DNA from: Sphingomonadales bacterium
GTDB taxonomy: Bacteria > Pseudomonadota > Alphaproteobacteria > Sphingomonadales > Govanellaceae
Length of the DNA stretch: 64,000 nucleotides
Direction of reading: 5' to 3'
NCBI GenBank assembly: GCA_019455285.1
Contig: JACFMS010000002.1
Location: 145,665 to 209,664, forward strand
Numbering within the stretch: the first letter of the stretch is position 1; every line of letters starts with the position of its first letter. The notes under the pieces are model-generated. The model had not been told where the DNA came from, did no database searches, and was given only the letters and a program-made list of their open reading frames with translations. The translations under genes and the position numbers were made by a program. This document shows positions 12,213 through 24,698 of this stretch, piece after piece.

Positions 12213-13060
12213 TTAAGCGTGCGCCGTCTGGCGTTTGGCGGTCGAAGTTTGCATGGCCGCAGCCAGGCTTTGCACGAATGCCGCCACCTCATCCGTCAGA
12301 CCCGGTAGGGCGCGGCCGGTTTGGTCGAGATGCTTGGCGACAATGCCGACGATCGCCGATCCCACCACCACGCCATCGGCGAACTCAGCAATGGCGGCGG
12401 CTTGGTTGGGCTCCTTGACGCCGAAGCCGACGGCAATGGGCAGCTTGGTGCGGCGGCGAATGCGGGCGATGGCGTCTTGCAAATCCGCCGCATCGGCGCT
12501 CGCCGTGCCGGTAATGCCGGCCACCGCCACATAATACAAAAATCCGCTGGCGTGCGCGAGCACTGCCGGCAAGCGTTTGTCATCGGTGGTGGGGGTGGCG
12601 AGGCGAATGAAGCGCATCCCCGCTTTGATCGCCGGCAGGCACAATTCCGCATCTTCCTCCGGCGGCAGATCGACCACGATCAGGCCGTCGACGCCAGCAT
12701 CGAGCGCGTCTCGCAAAAAAGCGTCAACGCCGTAGCTGTAGATCGGATTGTAGTAACCCATGAGCACAATCGGCGTTTGCCCATCATGCTCGCGGAAGCG
12801 CCGCACCAGCGTAAGAATTTTTTGTAATGTGATGCCGGCAGCGAGCGCGCGATGTCCCGCCGCTTCGATGGTCGGCCCGTCGGCCATGGGGTCCGAGAAC
12901 GGCACGCCGAGCTCGATGAGGTCGGCGCCCGCCGCCGGCAAGCGGCGCAAAATTTCAAACGAGGTCGCTTCATCGGGATCGCCGGCGGTGATGAAGGTAA
13001 TGAGCGCGGCGCGGCCCTCGGCTTTGAGCGCCGCAAAGCGTTGTTCGATGCGCCCCGCGC

Positions 13061-13064
<4 letters not shown>
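12213..13064 (-). CDS. trpA: Tryptophan synthase alpha subunit
   Basis: TrpA cleaves indole-3-glycerol phosphate to indole and glyceraldehyde-3-P. The 283-residue TIM barrel shows the signature [20 protein letters not shown] (about residues 51-70), which includes the catalytic Glu, and later the [10 protein letters not shown] loop and [11 protein letters not shown] phosphate-binding strand. The ATG overlaps the trpB stop by 4 bp (ATGA), so translation is probably coupled. The C-terminal tail ([13 protein letters not shown]) is longer than the core fold and poorly conserved in appearance. Confidence 0.97.
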
Positions 13065-14286
<1,222 letters not shown>

Positions 14287-14290
<4 letters not shown>

Positions 14291-14952
14291 GAAGCGACTT
14301 CGTTTTGCGCCGCCACGGCAGCGAGAAAATCCCTGATCTTTTGCGGCGATTTGACGCCCGGCCGGTCCTCGACCCCCGACGACACATCCACCAGCTTGGC
14401 CCGCGTCGTGGCGATGGCGGCGCCGACATTGGCCGCCTCAAGACCGCCCGACAGTAGCCAGGGCTTTGCGAGCTTCGGGGCGGCGGCGATAAGCTGCCAA
14501 TCGAAGATCAGTCCATTGCCCCCCGGCAATGCGCCCGCCATAGATGTAGGCGCTTTCGCATCGAACAGCAACAGATCGGCCGCTTCCTCATAAGTCATTG
14601 CTTTTTCAACATCTTCTTGGGAAGAAATGGCAATTGCCTTGATCACCGGACGGCCGAATCGAGCCCGCACCGCCGCCGTGCGCTGGACCGTCTCATGGCC
14701 ATGGAGTTGGATCAGATCGGGGCTGAAGGCGGCCAGCACGCGCGCGATGTCGTCATCCTCAGGGTCGACGAGGACAGCGACCTTTTTTATTATCGGCGGC
14801 AAACTGGCGGCCAGCGCCGCCGCCTCTACCGGGCGCAAATTCCGGGGTGACGGCGGATAGAACACGAAGCCGGCATAAGCGGCGCCCCCCGCCGCCACCG
14901 CCGCCACCGCTTCCTTGGTGGTCAGGCCGCAGATTTTCGCACCTACCGTCAT
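14287..14952 (-). CDS. trpF: Phosphoribosylanthranilate isomerase
   Basis: TrpF converts N-(5-phosphoribosyl)anthranilate to the 1-deoxyribulose form in tryptophan synthesis. The 221-residue barrel starts [16 protein letters not shown], containing the catalytic-Cys motif KICGLT, then IQLHGHE, LLFDAK and the phosphate-binding [11 protein letters not shown]. The [18 protein letters not shown] ending is diagnostic. The start overlaps the pyrF stop by 4 bp and its own stop overlaps trpB by 4 bp. Confidence 0.96.
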
Positions 14953-15686
14953 AGGGTCAGGCTCTCGGCCTCCGTCATCTCGGCGACGATGGCCTCGGCC
15001 GCCGCCTTGGGGTCAGCGGCCTCGGTGATAGGCCGGCCGATCACCAGAAAGCTTGCACCCAAGGCCACCGCCTCGGCCGGCGAGGTAACGCGCTTCTGGT
15101 CGCCGGCGGCGACGCCGGCCGGCCGGATGCCGGGGGTCACCAGAACGAAGTCCGGACCCAGCGCCTGGCGCAGCGGCGCGATTTCGTGCGCCGACGAAAC
15201 CACGCCATCGAGCCCGCAATCGCGCGCCAGTTTCGCCAACCGCAGCACCTGGGCGTGGGGAGCGTCGCCGACGCCGACGGCGGTCAGGTCGCCTTCATCC
15301 AGGCTAGTCAGCACCGTCACGGCGATGATCAACGGCCGCCTGACCCCGGCGGCGGCCGCCGCCTCCGCCGCAGCTTCGCGCGCGGCGCGCAGCATGTGCG
15401 GCCCGCCGGCGGCGTGCACGGTCAGCATGAACGGCGCCAAGGGGGTGAGCGCCGCTACCGCGCGGGCTACCGTGTTAGGAATATCGTGCAATTTTAGATC
15501 GAGAAAAATCGGCAGGCCGTGGCCGGCCAGGGCGCGCACGCCGGCCGGGCCTTCGGCGGCGAAGAATTCCAGTCCCACTTTCAAACCGCCCACCGCGTCG
15601 CGCAACAGCCGCGCCTGGGCCTGCGCCGCCGCTAGGCTGGCGGTGTCGAGAGCGCAGAACAGGCGCTGACGCGTCAGGGTGGTCAT
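14949..15686 (-). CDS. pyrF: Orotidine 5'-phosphate decarboxylase
   Basis: PyrF performs the last step of UMP synthesis. The 245-residue barrel has the group I signature FLDLKLHDIPNTVARAV (about residues 60-76, with the catalytic D-x-K-x-x-D), an N-terminal CALDT phosphate-side motif, LVTPGIRPAG, and FLVIGRPITEAADP near the end. It sits 20 bp after lapA and overlaps trpF by 4 bp, so a pyrimidine gene is coupled to the trp genes, a known alphaproteobacterial arrangement. Confidence 0.96.
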   Translation of the reverse strand: MTTLTRQRLFCALDTASLAAAQAQARLLRDAVGGLKVGLEFFAAEGPAGVRALAGHGLPIFLDLKLHDIPNTVARAVAALTPLAPFMLTVHAAGGPHMLRAAREAAAEAAAAAGVRRPLIIAVTVLTSLDEGDLTAVGVGDAPHAQVLRLAKLARDCGLDGVVSSAHEIAPLRQALGPDFVLVTPGIRPAGVAAGDQKRVTSPAEAVALGASFLVIGRPITEAADPKAAAEAIVAEMTEAESLTL

Positions 15687-15706
15687 GCTGTCTTCCTGGG
15701 GCCTAT

Positions 15707-15961
15707 CTAGCGCGAGGTCTCCGCCGCCATCGCCTTAGCCTTGCGTTTCCGGCAAAAATGCGACACCGCGGCGAAAAGCCAGCCCATCAGCACGCCGATG
15801 AGCAGGCAGGCGAAGACCACGGCATAGAGCGGCAATTCAAGCTCCACCGGCAGCGGCGTCAAGCGGAACACCACCAGCTCGCGATTGGCGACCGCAATCA
15901 GGATCGTCAGCGCGATCACCAGCGCGCCCACCAGCCAGAAAAGCGCTCGCTTGAAGGTCAA
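15707..15961 (-). CDS. LapA-family (DUF1049) small membrane protein
   Basis: An 84-residue protein with two hydrophobic segments: about residues 5-24 (ALFWLVGALVIALTILIAVA) and about 44-66 (LYAVVFACLLIGVLMGWLFA), ending in a basic cytoplasmic tail rich in Lys and Arg. The two-helix layout and the -NRELVVFRLTPLPVELELPL- linker fit the LapA/DUF1049 family, linked in E. coli to lipopolysaccharide assembly. It lies 10 bp after ihfB and 20 bp before pyrF in the same orientation. Family assignment is fairly secure; the role here is inferred. Confidence 0.8.
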   Translation of the reverse strand: MTFKRALFWLVGALVIALTILIAVANRELVVFRLTPLPVELELPLYAVVFACLLIGVLMGWLFAAVSHFCRKRKAKAMAAETSR

Positions 15962-15971
15962 AAGACGGTGC

Positions 15972-16259
15972 CTATCGCGTCTTGGCGTTCAGCCGTTCGC
16001 GCAGCTCCTTGCCGGCCTTGAAGTGGGGCACGTATTTGCTGCGCACCTGCACCGATTCCCCGGTGCGCGGATTGCGGCCCTGCCGGGCGTTCCGGGCGCG
16101 GGCTTCAAACGAGCCGAAGCCGCGGATTTCCACCCGCTGACCCTGGGCCAGGGCCTGAATGACCTCATCGAAAAACGTCTTGACCGCCATCACGGCCACG
16201 TCGTGCTTCAGTTCAGGCATTTCCGCGGCGATGGCTTGCGGCAATTCCGATTTTATCAT
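15972..16259 (-). CDS. ihfB: Integration host factor subunit beta
   Basis: IHF is a DNA-bending nucleoid protein; IhfB forms the heterodimer with IhfA. The 95-residue protein starts MIKSELPQAIA and contains the HU/IHF signature GFGSFEARARNARQGRNPRTG (about residues 46-65) with the Pro at the DNA-intercalating arm (RNPRTG). A longer reading runs to 16358, but GGAGG about 11 nt before the ATG at 16259 and the conserved MIKSELI-like N-terminus settle the start. It is downstream of sppA (about 40 bp) and upstream of lapA. Confidence 0.95.
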   Translation of the reverse strand: MIKSELPQAIAAEMPELKHDVAVMAVKTFFDEVIQALAQGQRVEIRGFGSFEARARNARQGRNPRTGESVQVRSKYVPHFKAGKELRERLNAKTR

Positions 16260-16299
16260 GACGCCCATGACCTCCCGGGGCATGCCCCCTTGATAAATC

Positions 16300-17205
16300 C
16301 TAAGTTGTAGGGTGCCAAAGCGATACCATGCCGTCAAGCGCCAGCCGCGGCGAGGCAAAAATCCGGGCGATGGCGTCGCCGACGAATTGCTGCAACAGCC
16401 GCTCTTCCGCCGTCATGTCAACGTCAACGGTGGGCAGGTCGGTGGCGACGCCGCGCTCGCTCATCAGCCAGGCGCGGGCCTCCGCCTCGCCGCCAAGCGC
16501 GTCGATGAGGCCGTTCTTGACCGCTTGCCGGCCGGTATAGACACGGCCATCGGCCAATGCGCGCGCCTTCTCTTCGCTCATATTGCGCCGTGCCGCCACC
16601 AGCCCGACGAACCAGTCATAGCTGTCGTCGATAAGCCCCTGCAGCGCCAGCCGTCCCTCCTTCGATAACGGTTCGGCCAGGGACGGCTCGCCCTTTAAAG
16701 GCGCGCTCTTGATGGCGTCGACCTTGACCCCGAGCTTGTCGAACAGCCGGGAGAATTCGGCATATTCCATGATCACGCCGATGGAGCCGGTAAGCGTCGT
16801 CTCGCGGGCAAAGATCTGATCGCCGGCAATGGCCACCACATAGCCGCCGGAAGCCGCCAAAGTGCCCATCACGCTGACCACCGGCTTGGTCGCCGCCACC
16901 TGACGCAGCGCCTGGTAGAGGCTTTCGCTGCCGGTGGTGGAGCCGCCGGGACTGTTGATGCGCACGATCAGCGCCTTGGCGTTCTTGTCATTGGCAACAT
17001 TGGCGATGACCTCTTCCAGCGCCGCGTCTTCCAGAATGATGTCGTCGACGGAGATGCGGGCGACGTAGGCCGCCGAACGCAGACCGGCCTTCTGAGCAAA
17101 CACGAAGACCAGCGCAATAATGGCCAATACCGCCGCCAAGCGCCAGAACCGCAGACGACGTTTCAGCCGTCGCCGGTCGATGAGGGTGTCCAGATCAAAG
17201 GCCAT
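16300..17205 (-). CDS. sppA: Signal peptide peptidase SppA (S49 serine protease)
   Basis: SppA degrades cleaved signal peptides at the inner membrane. The 301-residue short-type protein has a basic N-terminus and one membrane helix (about residues 22-41: FWRLAAVLAIIALVFVFAQ), then the S49 domain with INSPGGSTTGSE, the nucleophile motif TLAASGGYVVA, TGSIGVIMEYAEFSRLFDKL and the downstream Lys-containing SAPLKGEPSL. Length fits the SohB/SppA-36K type. It follows the rpsA terminator and probably begins a new transcript with ihfB, lapA and pyrF. Confidence 0.93.
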   Translation of the reverse strand: MAFDLDTLIDRRRLKRRLRFWRLAAVLAIIALVFVFAQKAGLRSAAYVARISVDDIILEDAALEEVIANVANDKNAKALIVRINSPGGSTTGSESLYQALRQVAATKPVVSVMGTLAASGGYVVAIAGDQIFARETTLTGSIGVIMEYAEFSRLFDKLGVKVDAIKSAPLKGEPSLAEPLSKEGRLALQGLIDDSYDWFVGLVAARRNMSEEKARALADGRVYTGRQAVKNGLIDALGGEAEARAWLMSERGVATDLPTVDVDMTAEERLLQQFVGDAIARIFASPRLALDGMVSLWHPTT

Positions 17206-17245
17206 GAACCGGGTCCGCCGTTGCCAACAAATGACGCTACTGTAG

Positions 17246-17287
17246 CAAAAAGAAAAGGGCCCGTCCTGACTTGCGGGCGGGCCCCCT
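17246..17287 (-). terminator. Intrinsic terminator after rpsA
   Basis: Read on the minus strand, GGGCCCGCCC and GGACGGGCCC form a strong GC stem around a short loop, followed at once by TTTTCTTTTT. It lies just after the rpsA stop and before the sppA start, so it should separate the rpsA transcript from the sppA-ihfB-trp transcript. Confidence 0.85.
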
Positions 17288-17310
17288 TATTCCCTAACCG
17301 GGCGACAAGA

Positions 17311-19113
17311 TCAAGCGTCGGCCGCTTCCTCGTCGGCGGTAGCATCCTCGGATGACTTTTTGGCCTTCTTGGCCTTGGCCGGCTTGGCCGGGGCCGCGTC
17401 GGCGTCCTTGGCTTCCTTGGCCTTGTCGAAGGCAGCGCCCAGGATGTCGCCCAGGCTGGCGCCGCTGTCGGAGGAGCCGTACTGCGCCACCGCCGCCTTT
17501 TCCTCGGTGATCTCCAGTTGCTTGACCGAGAGTCCGATCTTGCGGGCGGCGCGATCGACGGAGGTGATCATGGCGTCAACCTTATCGCCCACGGCAAAGC
17601 GCTCGGGGCGCTGGTCGCCGCGGTCGCGGGCCAGATCGCTGCGGCGGATGAAGGCTTTCAGATCACCTTCGCCGAGGGTGACCTCGATGCCGTTATCCTG
17701 CACCGCGGCGACGGTGCAGGTCACCACGTCGCCTTTCTTCTTGGCCAGAACCGAGCCGAAGGGATCCTTGTCCACCTGCTTGATGCCGAGGCTGATGCGT
17801 TCCTTCTTGACGTCGATGTCGAGCACCACGGCCTTGACATGATCGCCCTTCTTGAAGTTCTTGATCGCCTCTTCGCCCGAGCGGTTCCATTCCAGGTCCG
17901 ACATATGCACCATGCCGTCGACATCGTTGTCGAGACCGACGAACAGCCCGAACTCGGTGATGTTCTTGACCTCGCCCTCGATCTGGCTGCCCACCGGATG
18001 AGTTTCGGCGAACACTTCCCACGGATTGGGCAGGCACTGCTTCAAACCAAGGCTGATGCGGCGCTTCTCGGGATCGACCTCGAGCACCACCACTTCCACT
18101 TCCTGGCTGGTCGAGACGATCTTGCTGGGGTGGGCGTTCTTCTTGGTCCAGCTCATTTCGGAGACATGGACAAGCCCTTCGACGCCGGCTTCCAGCTCGA
18201 CGAAGGCGCCGTAATCGGTGATGTTGGTGATCCGGCCCTTCAACTTGGCGCCGATGGGGTATTTGGCGGCAATGCCGGCCCACGGATCGGCTTCAAGCTG
18301 CTTCATGCCGAGGCTGATACGCTGGGTCTCGGGGTTGAGGCGCACGATCTGCACCTTGACCTGCTGACCGATGGCAAGCGCTTCGGAAGGATGACTGATG
18401 CGCCGCCAGGAAATATCGGTGACGTGCAACAGGCCGTCGATGCCGCCGAGGTCCACGAAAGCGCCGTAATCGGTGATGTTCTTGACCACGCCGTCCACCA
18501 CCTGGCCCTCTTTGAGGGTGGAGATGAGATCGGCGCGCTGCTCGGCGCGGGTTTCTTCCATCACGGCGCGGCGCGACACCACGATGTTGCCGCGGCGGCG
18601 ATCCATTTTCAGGATCTGGAACGGCTGCGCCAGATTCATCAGAGGCGTGATGTCGCGCACCGGGCGGACATCCACTTGGCTGCCGGGCAGGAAGGCCACG
18701 GCGCCGGACAGGTCGACGGTAAAGCCGCCCTTGACCCGGCCGAAGATCACGCCGTCGACGCGCTCGCCGGCCTCGTAAGCCTTTTCCAGCTTGCCCCAGG
18801 CCTCCTCGCGGCGCGCCTTTTCGCGCGACAGCACCGCTTCGCCGCTGGCATTCTCGATCCGTTCAACAAAAACTTCGATGGTATCGCCGATGGCGATCTC
18901 GGGCGCCTGGCCCGGCATGGCGAATTCCCGCAACGCCACCCGGCCCTCGGACTTCAGGCCGATGTCGAGAATGGCGCATTCCTTATCGATGCCGATCACC
19001 GTGCCGGTGACCACCCGACCGTCGAAGCGGGTCGATTCGCCCAGGCTTTCCGCCAGCAGCGCTTCAAATTCTGCGCGCAAGGGCGCGGACTTAACAGTTG
19101 ACTTAGTAACCAT
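17311..19113 (-). CDS. rpsA: 30S ribosomal protein S1
   Basis: S1 binds mRNA at the 30S platform and aids initiation. The 600-residue protein is built of repeated S1 (OB-fold) domains; the characteristic lines GVVKNITDYGAFVDLGGIDG, RITNITDYGAFVELEAGVEG and EVKNITEFGLFVGLDNDVDG lie at regular spacing, each followed by HVSDMSW-type segments and RISLGxKQ. The C-terminal tail is Ala/Lys-rich and acidic (AKKAKKSSEDATADEEAADA). It lies downstream of cmk with about 150 bp between, the common cmk-rpsA order, and ends at a strong terminator. Confidence 0.97.
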   Translation of the reverse strand: MVTKSTVKSAPLRAEFEALLAESLGESTRFDGRVVTGTVIGIDKECAILDIGLKSEGRVALREFAMPGQAPEIAIGDTIEVFVERIENASGEAVLSREKARREEAWGKLEKAYEAGERVDGVIFGRVKGGFTVDLSGAVAFLPGSQVDVRPVRDITPLMNLAQPFQILKMDRRRGNIVVSRRAVMEETRAEQRADLISTLKEGQVVDGVVKNITDYGAFVDLGGIDGLLHVTDISWRRISHPSEALAIGQQVKVQIVRLNPETQRISLGMKQLEADPWAGIAAKYPIGAKLKGRITNITDYGAFVELEAGVEGLVHVSEMSWTKKNAHPSKIVSTSQEVEVVVLEVDPEKRRISLGLKQCLPNPWEVFAETHPVGSQIEGEVKNITEFGLFVGLDNDVDGMVHMSDLEWNRSGEEAIKNFKKGDHVKAVVLDIDVKKERISLGIKQVDKDPFGSVLAKKKGDVVTCTVAAVQDNGIEVTLGEGDLKAFIRRSDLARDRGDQRPERFAVGDKVDAMITSVDRAARKIGLSVKQLEITEEKAAVAQYGSSDSGASLGDILGAAFDKAKEAKDADAAPAKPAKAKKAKKSSEDATADEEAADA

Positions 19114-19174
19114 TAGATCTCCTTAAAAATCATATTGCTATCCCGGCCAGCCGGTTGAATCCGGCGGTCTTGTC

Positions 19175-19201
19175 CCGCCCACGGCCCCATGCCATGGGCG
19201 G
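19175..19201 (-). promoter_or_regulatory. Hairpin in the rpsA leader
   Basis: In the cmk-rpsA gap the arms CCGCCCA and TGGGCGG (7 bp, perfect) enclose a 13-nt GC-rich loop about 60 bp before the rpsA start. No T-run follows, so it is not an intrinsic terminator. S1 autoregulates through its own leader in enterobacteria; a similar role here is only a guess. Confidence 0.3.
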
Positions 19202-19261
19202 TTGGACGTTCAAACCTTGGATGTGAAAGACAGGCCTCAAGCACAAAAACAACCAGGGAGG

Positions 19262-21336
<2,075 letters not shown>

Positions 21337-21455
21337 TTAAGTTGGCGGCCAGGCAATCCTTATGGATAATGTTTTTGACAGCGGCGGCAGAACGTGGCAA
21401 ACGAAGCGCCGCATTTTTCTCGCGATCCTGCGACAGATCGTACAAGGAGCGACCC

Positions 21456-21800
21456 ATGGCCAAGCCAGAATGGGGAACCAAGCGCCGGTGCCCAAAATGC
21501 GGCGAGCGCTTTTATGATTTAAACCACGCCTACCCGCTGGCCTGTATCGGCTGCGGTCATCAGTTCGAGCCGGAAACTGTGCTGAAAAGCAAGCAGCCGA
21601 TGGCGGAGGAAGAAGTCAAGGTGGTGCGCAAGGCGCCGATCGTGGCGGAGGCGGATGAGGAGCTTCTGGACGAGGAGCTGTTGGACGAAGACCTGGAGCT
21701 CGGCGACGAGGTGGAGGATGAAGAGTTGCTCGATGATGAGCTTGGCGAGGACGACGATATGTCGGACGTCATCGAAAAGCGCACATCGGATGAAGGCTGA
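21456..21800 (+). CDS. TIGR02300 family protein (FYDLN-acid)
   Basis: A 114-residue protein with an N-terminal zinc-ribbon-like part (KRRCPKCGERFYDLNHAYPL and CIGCGHQFEP, four cysteines in two CxxC pairs) and a strongly acidic second half rich in Glu, Asp and Leu. The FYDLN motif with an acidic tail defines TIGR02300, a family of unknown function largely restricted to alphaproteobacteria. The ATG at 21456 has AAGGAG upstream; a longer reading from 21342 lacks family support. It lies next to tRNA-Ala and divergent from aroA, as in several relatives. Confidence 0.92.
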   Translation: MAKPEWGTKRRCPKCGERFYDLNHAYPLACIGCGHQFEPETVLKSKQPMAEEEVKVVRKAPIVAEADEELLDEELLDEDLELGDEVEDEELLDDELGEDDDMSDVIEKRTSDEG

Positions 21801-21902
21801 CGGCGATGCGGGGGCGGTCGGCGGCGGCATTTTCGCCTCTTGATCTTGACCGACTTCCCGCCTAAGGTCGCGTCGCGTTTTTTGCCCCGTACGGGGCGTG
21901 TG

Positions 21903-21978
<76 letters not shown>

Positions 21979-22171
21979 GTTATCCAATTGATATAGAGTG
22001 GTTTTCTATGTTTGGCCGCAAACCCCGCAGGTGTGCGGGATTGGGCGAACGTGGTTTGATGGGAGAGCAGCGGCGGGGGAGAGTTTTAGGGCGGGTTTGC
22101 GGCCCGTTCTCTGTTCGTGCTTTTGGCGTCCAATCCGTTGAATTGAGTCTTCGGGTGTCACGCAGAACTAC

Positions 22172-22204
22172 ATTCGTCACTCCCGCTTCGAGCGGGAATC
22201 CATA
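22172..22204. repeat. REP-like inverted repeat
   Basis: The arms TCCCGCT and AGCGGGA (7 bp, loop TCG) sit inside a CGTCACTCCCGC...GCGGGAATCCAT context of the kind found as dispersed repeats in many proteobacterial genomes. It lies between tRNA-Ala and the recombinase gene, beyond the recombinase stop. Only one copy is seen in this window. Confidence 0.45.
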
Positions 22205-22231
22205 AAACAGATATCAGATATCAGACGATGG

Positions 22232-23905
22232 CTATTCGAATCCGAGCGCGTGTTTTTGTTCTGACCAGAGATGGGGCAGGGGCCGCAGGCGTTTGAGCTT
22301 CTCAGCGGTGAGGTCGACGGGGTGATTGCCGTTCAGGATAGCGGTGGCGATTTCGGGGGCTAAGAATGCCAATGGCATGACACGGCTGATATCGGCAACG
22401 TGGATGTTGTTTGCTTCCGCAATTTCCTTGATGGAGATACGGGCCTTGATCTGCTCAAACCAATGATGGGACTGGGCGATGAGTGTCACAAGTTTTTCAT
22501 CTCGTTTAGTAGTGTGTTGTTCTTGCCCCGGGATGACGATGCGCATTTCAGCACCCCGGCGTTTCAGTTGAACGGGCAGCGTGATGGTGTGATTGATTGA
22601 TGCAGCCTCAGGATCAGCATGAATGCCAAGAATGTCGCACAGTTGTCTGGTATCAATTTTGATGACGACTTCATACAGATTGACCTGAACTTGGTGTATC
22701 AGGGGCCGGAGGAGGGTGGCCAGATTGGCCAAGCTTGCGGAGCTGATGGCTTGTATCAGACGCATCGCCGCCTGTTGGGTCTGTGCCATGAGCGCCGCCG
22801 TTATCTTTGCTACACCCACGGCGTTCAACACCTTGACGGGATCGTTCAGAAAGCTTTGTACGGCTTTGAGGACTATCCCCTCGATCTCCTTGGCGGGTAG
22901 ACGCCATCCGTGGGCTGGGTCGGACTTCTTGTGGGTCAAAGAGGACGAGATGTAATAGCGGTAGATGCGTCCCTGTTTGCGGGAATGGCTGGCCACCATG
23001 GGATCGCCCAAAGAGTCGATGAGAATCCGGGCGACCCAGCCATGGGATGGAGTGTTACGAATCTGACGACGTTTGCCCCAGTTCTCAGTGAGGAGGGCCT
23101 GGACTTTGTCCCAGGTATCCTGGGATAAGATGGCTTCATGCTGGCCATCATGAAGCTTGTCCTTATGGCGGATCTTGCCGAGGTAAAGCGGGTTATTGAG
23201 GATATGGTAAAGCTGACCCCGGGCGAAGGTATGCCCACCCACCACTTTGCCTGATTGCTGGGTATAGTGCTTGCTGCTCAGGCCCAACTGGTCGGCCTTG
23301 ATCTTCAGTTCCCGGACACACCGGACCTCAAGGTAAGTATCATAAAGCCAGCGCACAGTGATGGCTTCGGCTTCATTGACCAGCAACTGGCGGTGTTCAA
23401 GGTCATATCCTAGGGGCACGGGCCCGCCCATCCACATGCCCTTCTGCTTCGAAGCAGCGATCTTGTCTCGGATGCGCTCAGCCGTCACTTCCCGTTCGAA
23501 CTGGGCAAAGGATAACAGCACGTTCAGAGTCAGTCTTCCCATAGAACTGGTGGTGTTGAAGGACTGGGTGACACTGACAAAGGAGACTCCCTTGGCCTCC
23601 AGCTTTTGGACGATCTGAGCGAAGTCCATCAAAGACCGAGTCAGCCGATCCACTTTGTAGACCACCACCACATCAACCTTGCCCAGGTCAATATCAGCCA
23701 ACAACTGTTTAAGTCCCGGCCGCTCCATACTGCCACCGGAGTAGCCGCCGTCATCGTAAGTATTGGGGAGGCATTTCCAGCCTTCGGAACTTTGCGACTT
23801 GATATAAGCCTCACAAGCCTCCCGTTGGGCATGGAGGCTGTTAAAATCCTGCTCCAGCCCCTCCTCCGTGGACTTCCGGGTATAAATGGCGCAGCGGAGA
23901 GTCAT
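22232..23905 (-). CDS. Large serine recombinase
   Basis: Large serine recombinases integrate and excise mobile elements. The 557-residue protein has an N-terminal resolvase domain (AIYTRKSTEEGLEQDFNSL with the catalytic Ser of RKST, DVVVVYKVDRLTRSLMDF, and LLSFAQFEREVTAERIRDKI), then the recombinase domain with GGPVPLGYDLEHRQLLVNEA and ILNNPLYLGKIRHKDKL, and a C-terminal region. The ATG overlaps the end of the DUF2924 gene by 4 bp. Base composition is visibly lower in GC than in the flanking core genes, as expected for transferred DNA. The Cys-rich zinc ribbon of many large serine integrases is not evident. Confidence 0.92.
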   Translation of the reverse strand: MTLRCAIYTRKSTEEGLEQDFNSLHAQREACEAYIKSQSSEGWKCLPNTYDDGGYSGGSMERPGLKQLLADIDLGKVDVVVVYKVDRLTRSLMDFAQIVQKLEAKGVSFVSVTQSFNTTSSMGRLTLNVLLSFAQFEREVTAERIRDKIAASKQKGMWMGGPVPLGYDLEHRQLLVNEAEAITVRWLYDTYLEVRCVRELKIKADQLGLSSKHYTQQSGKVVGGHTFARGQLYHILNNPLYLGKIRHKDKLHDGQHEAILSQDTWDKVQALLTENWGKRRQIRNTPSHGWVARILIDSLGDPMVASHSRKQGRIYRYYISSSLTHKKSDPAHGWRLPAKEIEGIVLKAVQSFLNDPVKVLNAVGVAKITAALMAQTQQAAMRLIQAISSASLANLATLLRPLIHQVQVNLYEVVIKIDTRQLCDILGIHADPEAASINHTITLPVQLKRRGAEMRIVIPGQEQHTTKRDEKLVTLIAQSHHWFEQIKARISIKEIAEANNIHVADISRVMPLAFLAPEIATAILNGNHPVDLTAEKLKRLRPLPHLWSEQKHALGFE

Positions 23906-24696
23906 GGGGCTGGGTCCCCTAAGTTTGAGGGCTGATGTGTGATGATCGCTGCTGTAGGCAGGTGATCTTTATCCCGTGCAAGATTGTTCGAATTATCTTG
24001 GCGTTCGTGATCGTATGGTTGGGGTGGGATAACTATTAATCCATCATCTTTGATGACATCTGGGGTATTGCGGCCGTTTTCTTTCCGCCTCCGCAAACCA
24101 AAGAATGCCAAGCCGTTCCAGCGCACCCCGGTGATGGCGCGGGCAATGGCGGACAAGGACCTATGCACTTTACCGTTCCACATAAAGCCGTTCTCCGTCC
24201 GGTCCACCACATGGACCACCCCTCGCCACTCCCGCATCAGACGTGTGCCGGGTGAGAGGGTGATGGGTTGTGGTGGAGTTCGGCTGGATAGCAGACGCTG
24301 GTGTTTTACGGCGTTTGATTTCTCCGACACTGATAGATTATGCGGATGAAATATTATTGGTGACGTGTCACCAGCATCAGTCGAAGACCCATCTGATTGA
24401 GACATGGTTGGGCAGCTCTGTAACGTATCCCTTTGCCGAGTTGCGGCAATAGCATCTGCTAGTATCCGCTTGGTTGCCTTCTTCAGCCCGCCATAGTCAC
24501 TAACCTGTAACTCATAGGTTAGTGCGTGGACCAACAATCGTTTGCTCAAGTTATGGGGTGCCTTGAAGCTGAACACTTGGTGCCAGCGTTGCTTTAAATC
24601 AGCGTGGGGCAGTGTTTGTAAAGCAGAAATTTCTGTTTGTACTGCCTCAGCCTTTTGGGCAGGGACCTTGCTATGAGCCTGTCTCAACCGCCCCAT
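23902..24696 (-). CDS. DUF2924-domain protein
   Basis: The recognisable DUF2924 parts are the N-terminal helical segment ISALQTLPHADLKQRWHQVF with KRLLVHALTYELQ, and the C-terminal GTRLMREWRGVVHVV ... FMWNGKVHRSLSAIARAITG followed by VRWNGLAFFGL. The function is unknown; these proteins usually travel with a serine recombinase. I use the ATG at 24696, which lies 2 bp after the stop of the DUF3489 gene; an upstream ATG at 24738 would overlap that gene by 40 bp. The stop overlaps the recombinase start by 4 bp, so the three genes form one operon. A role as an accessory or directionality factor is possible but unproven. Confidence 0.82.
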   Translation of the reverse strand: MGRLRQAHSKVPAQKAEAVQTEISALQTLPHADLKQRWHQVFSFKAPHNLSKRLLVHALTYELQVSDYGGLKKATKRILADAIAATRQRDTLQSCPTMSQSDGSSTDAGDTSPIIFHPHNLSVSEKSNAVKHQRLLSSRTPPQPITLSPGTRLMREWRGVVHVVDRTENGFMWNGKVHRSLSAIARAITGVRWNGLAFFGLRRRKENGRNTPDVIKDDGLIVIPPQPYDHERQDNSNNLARDKDHLPTAAIITHQPSNLGDPAP

Positions 24697-24698
24697 GT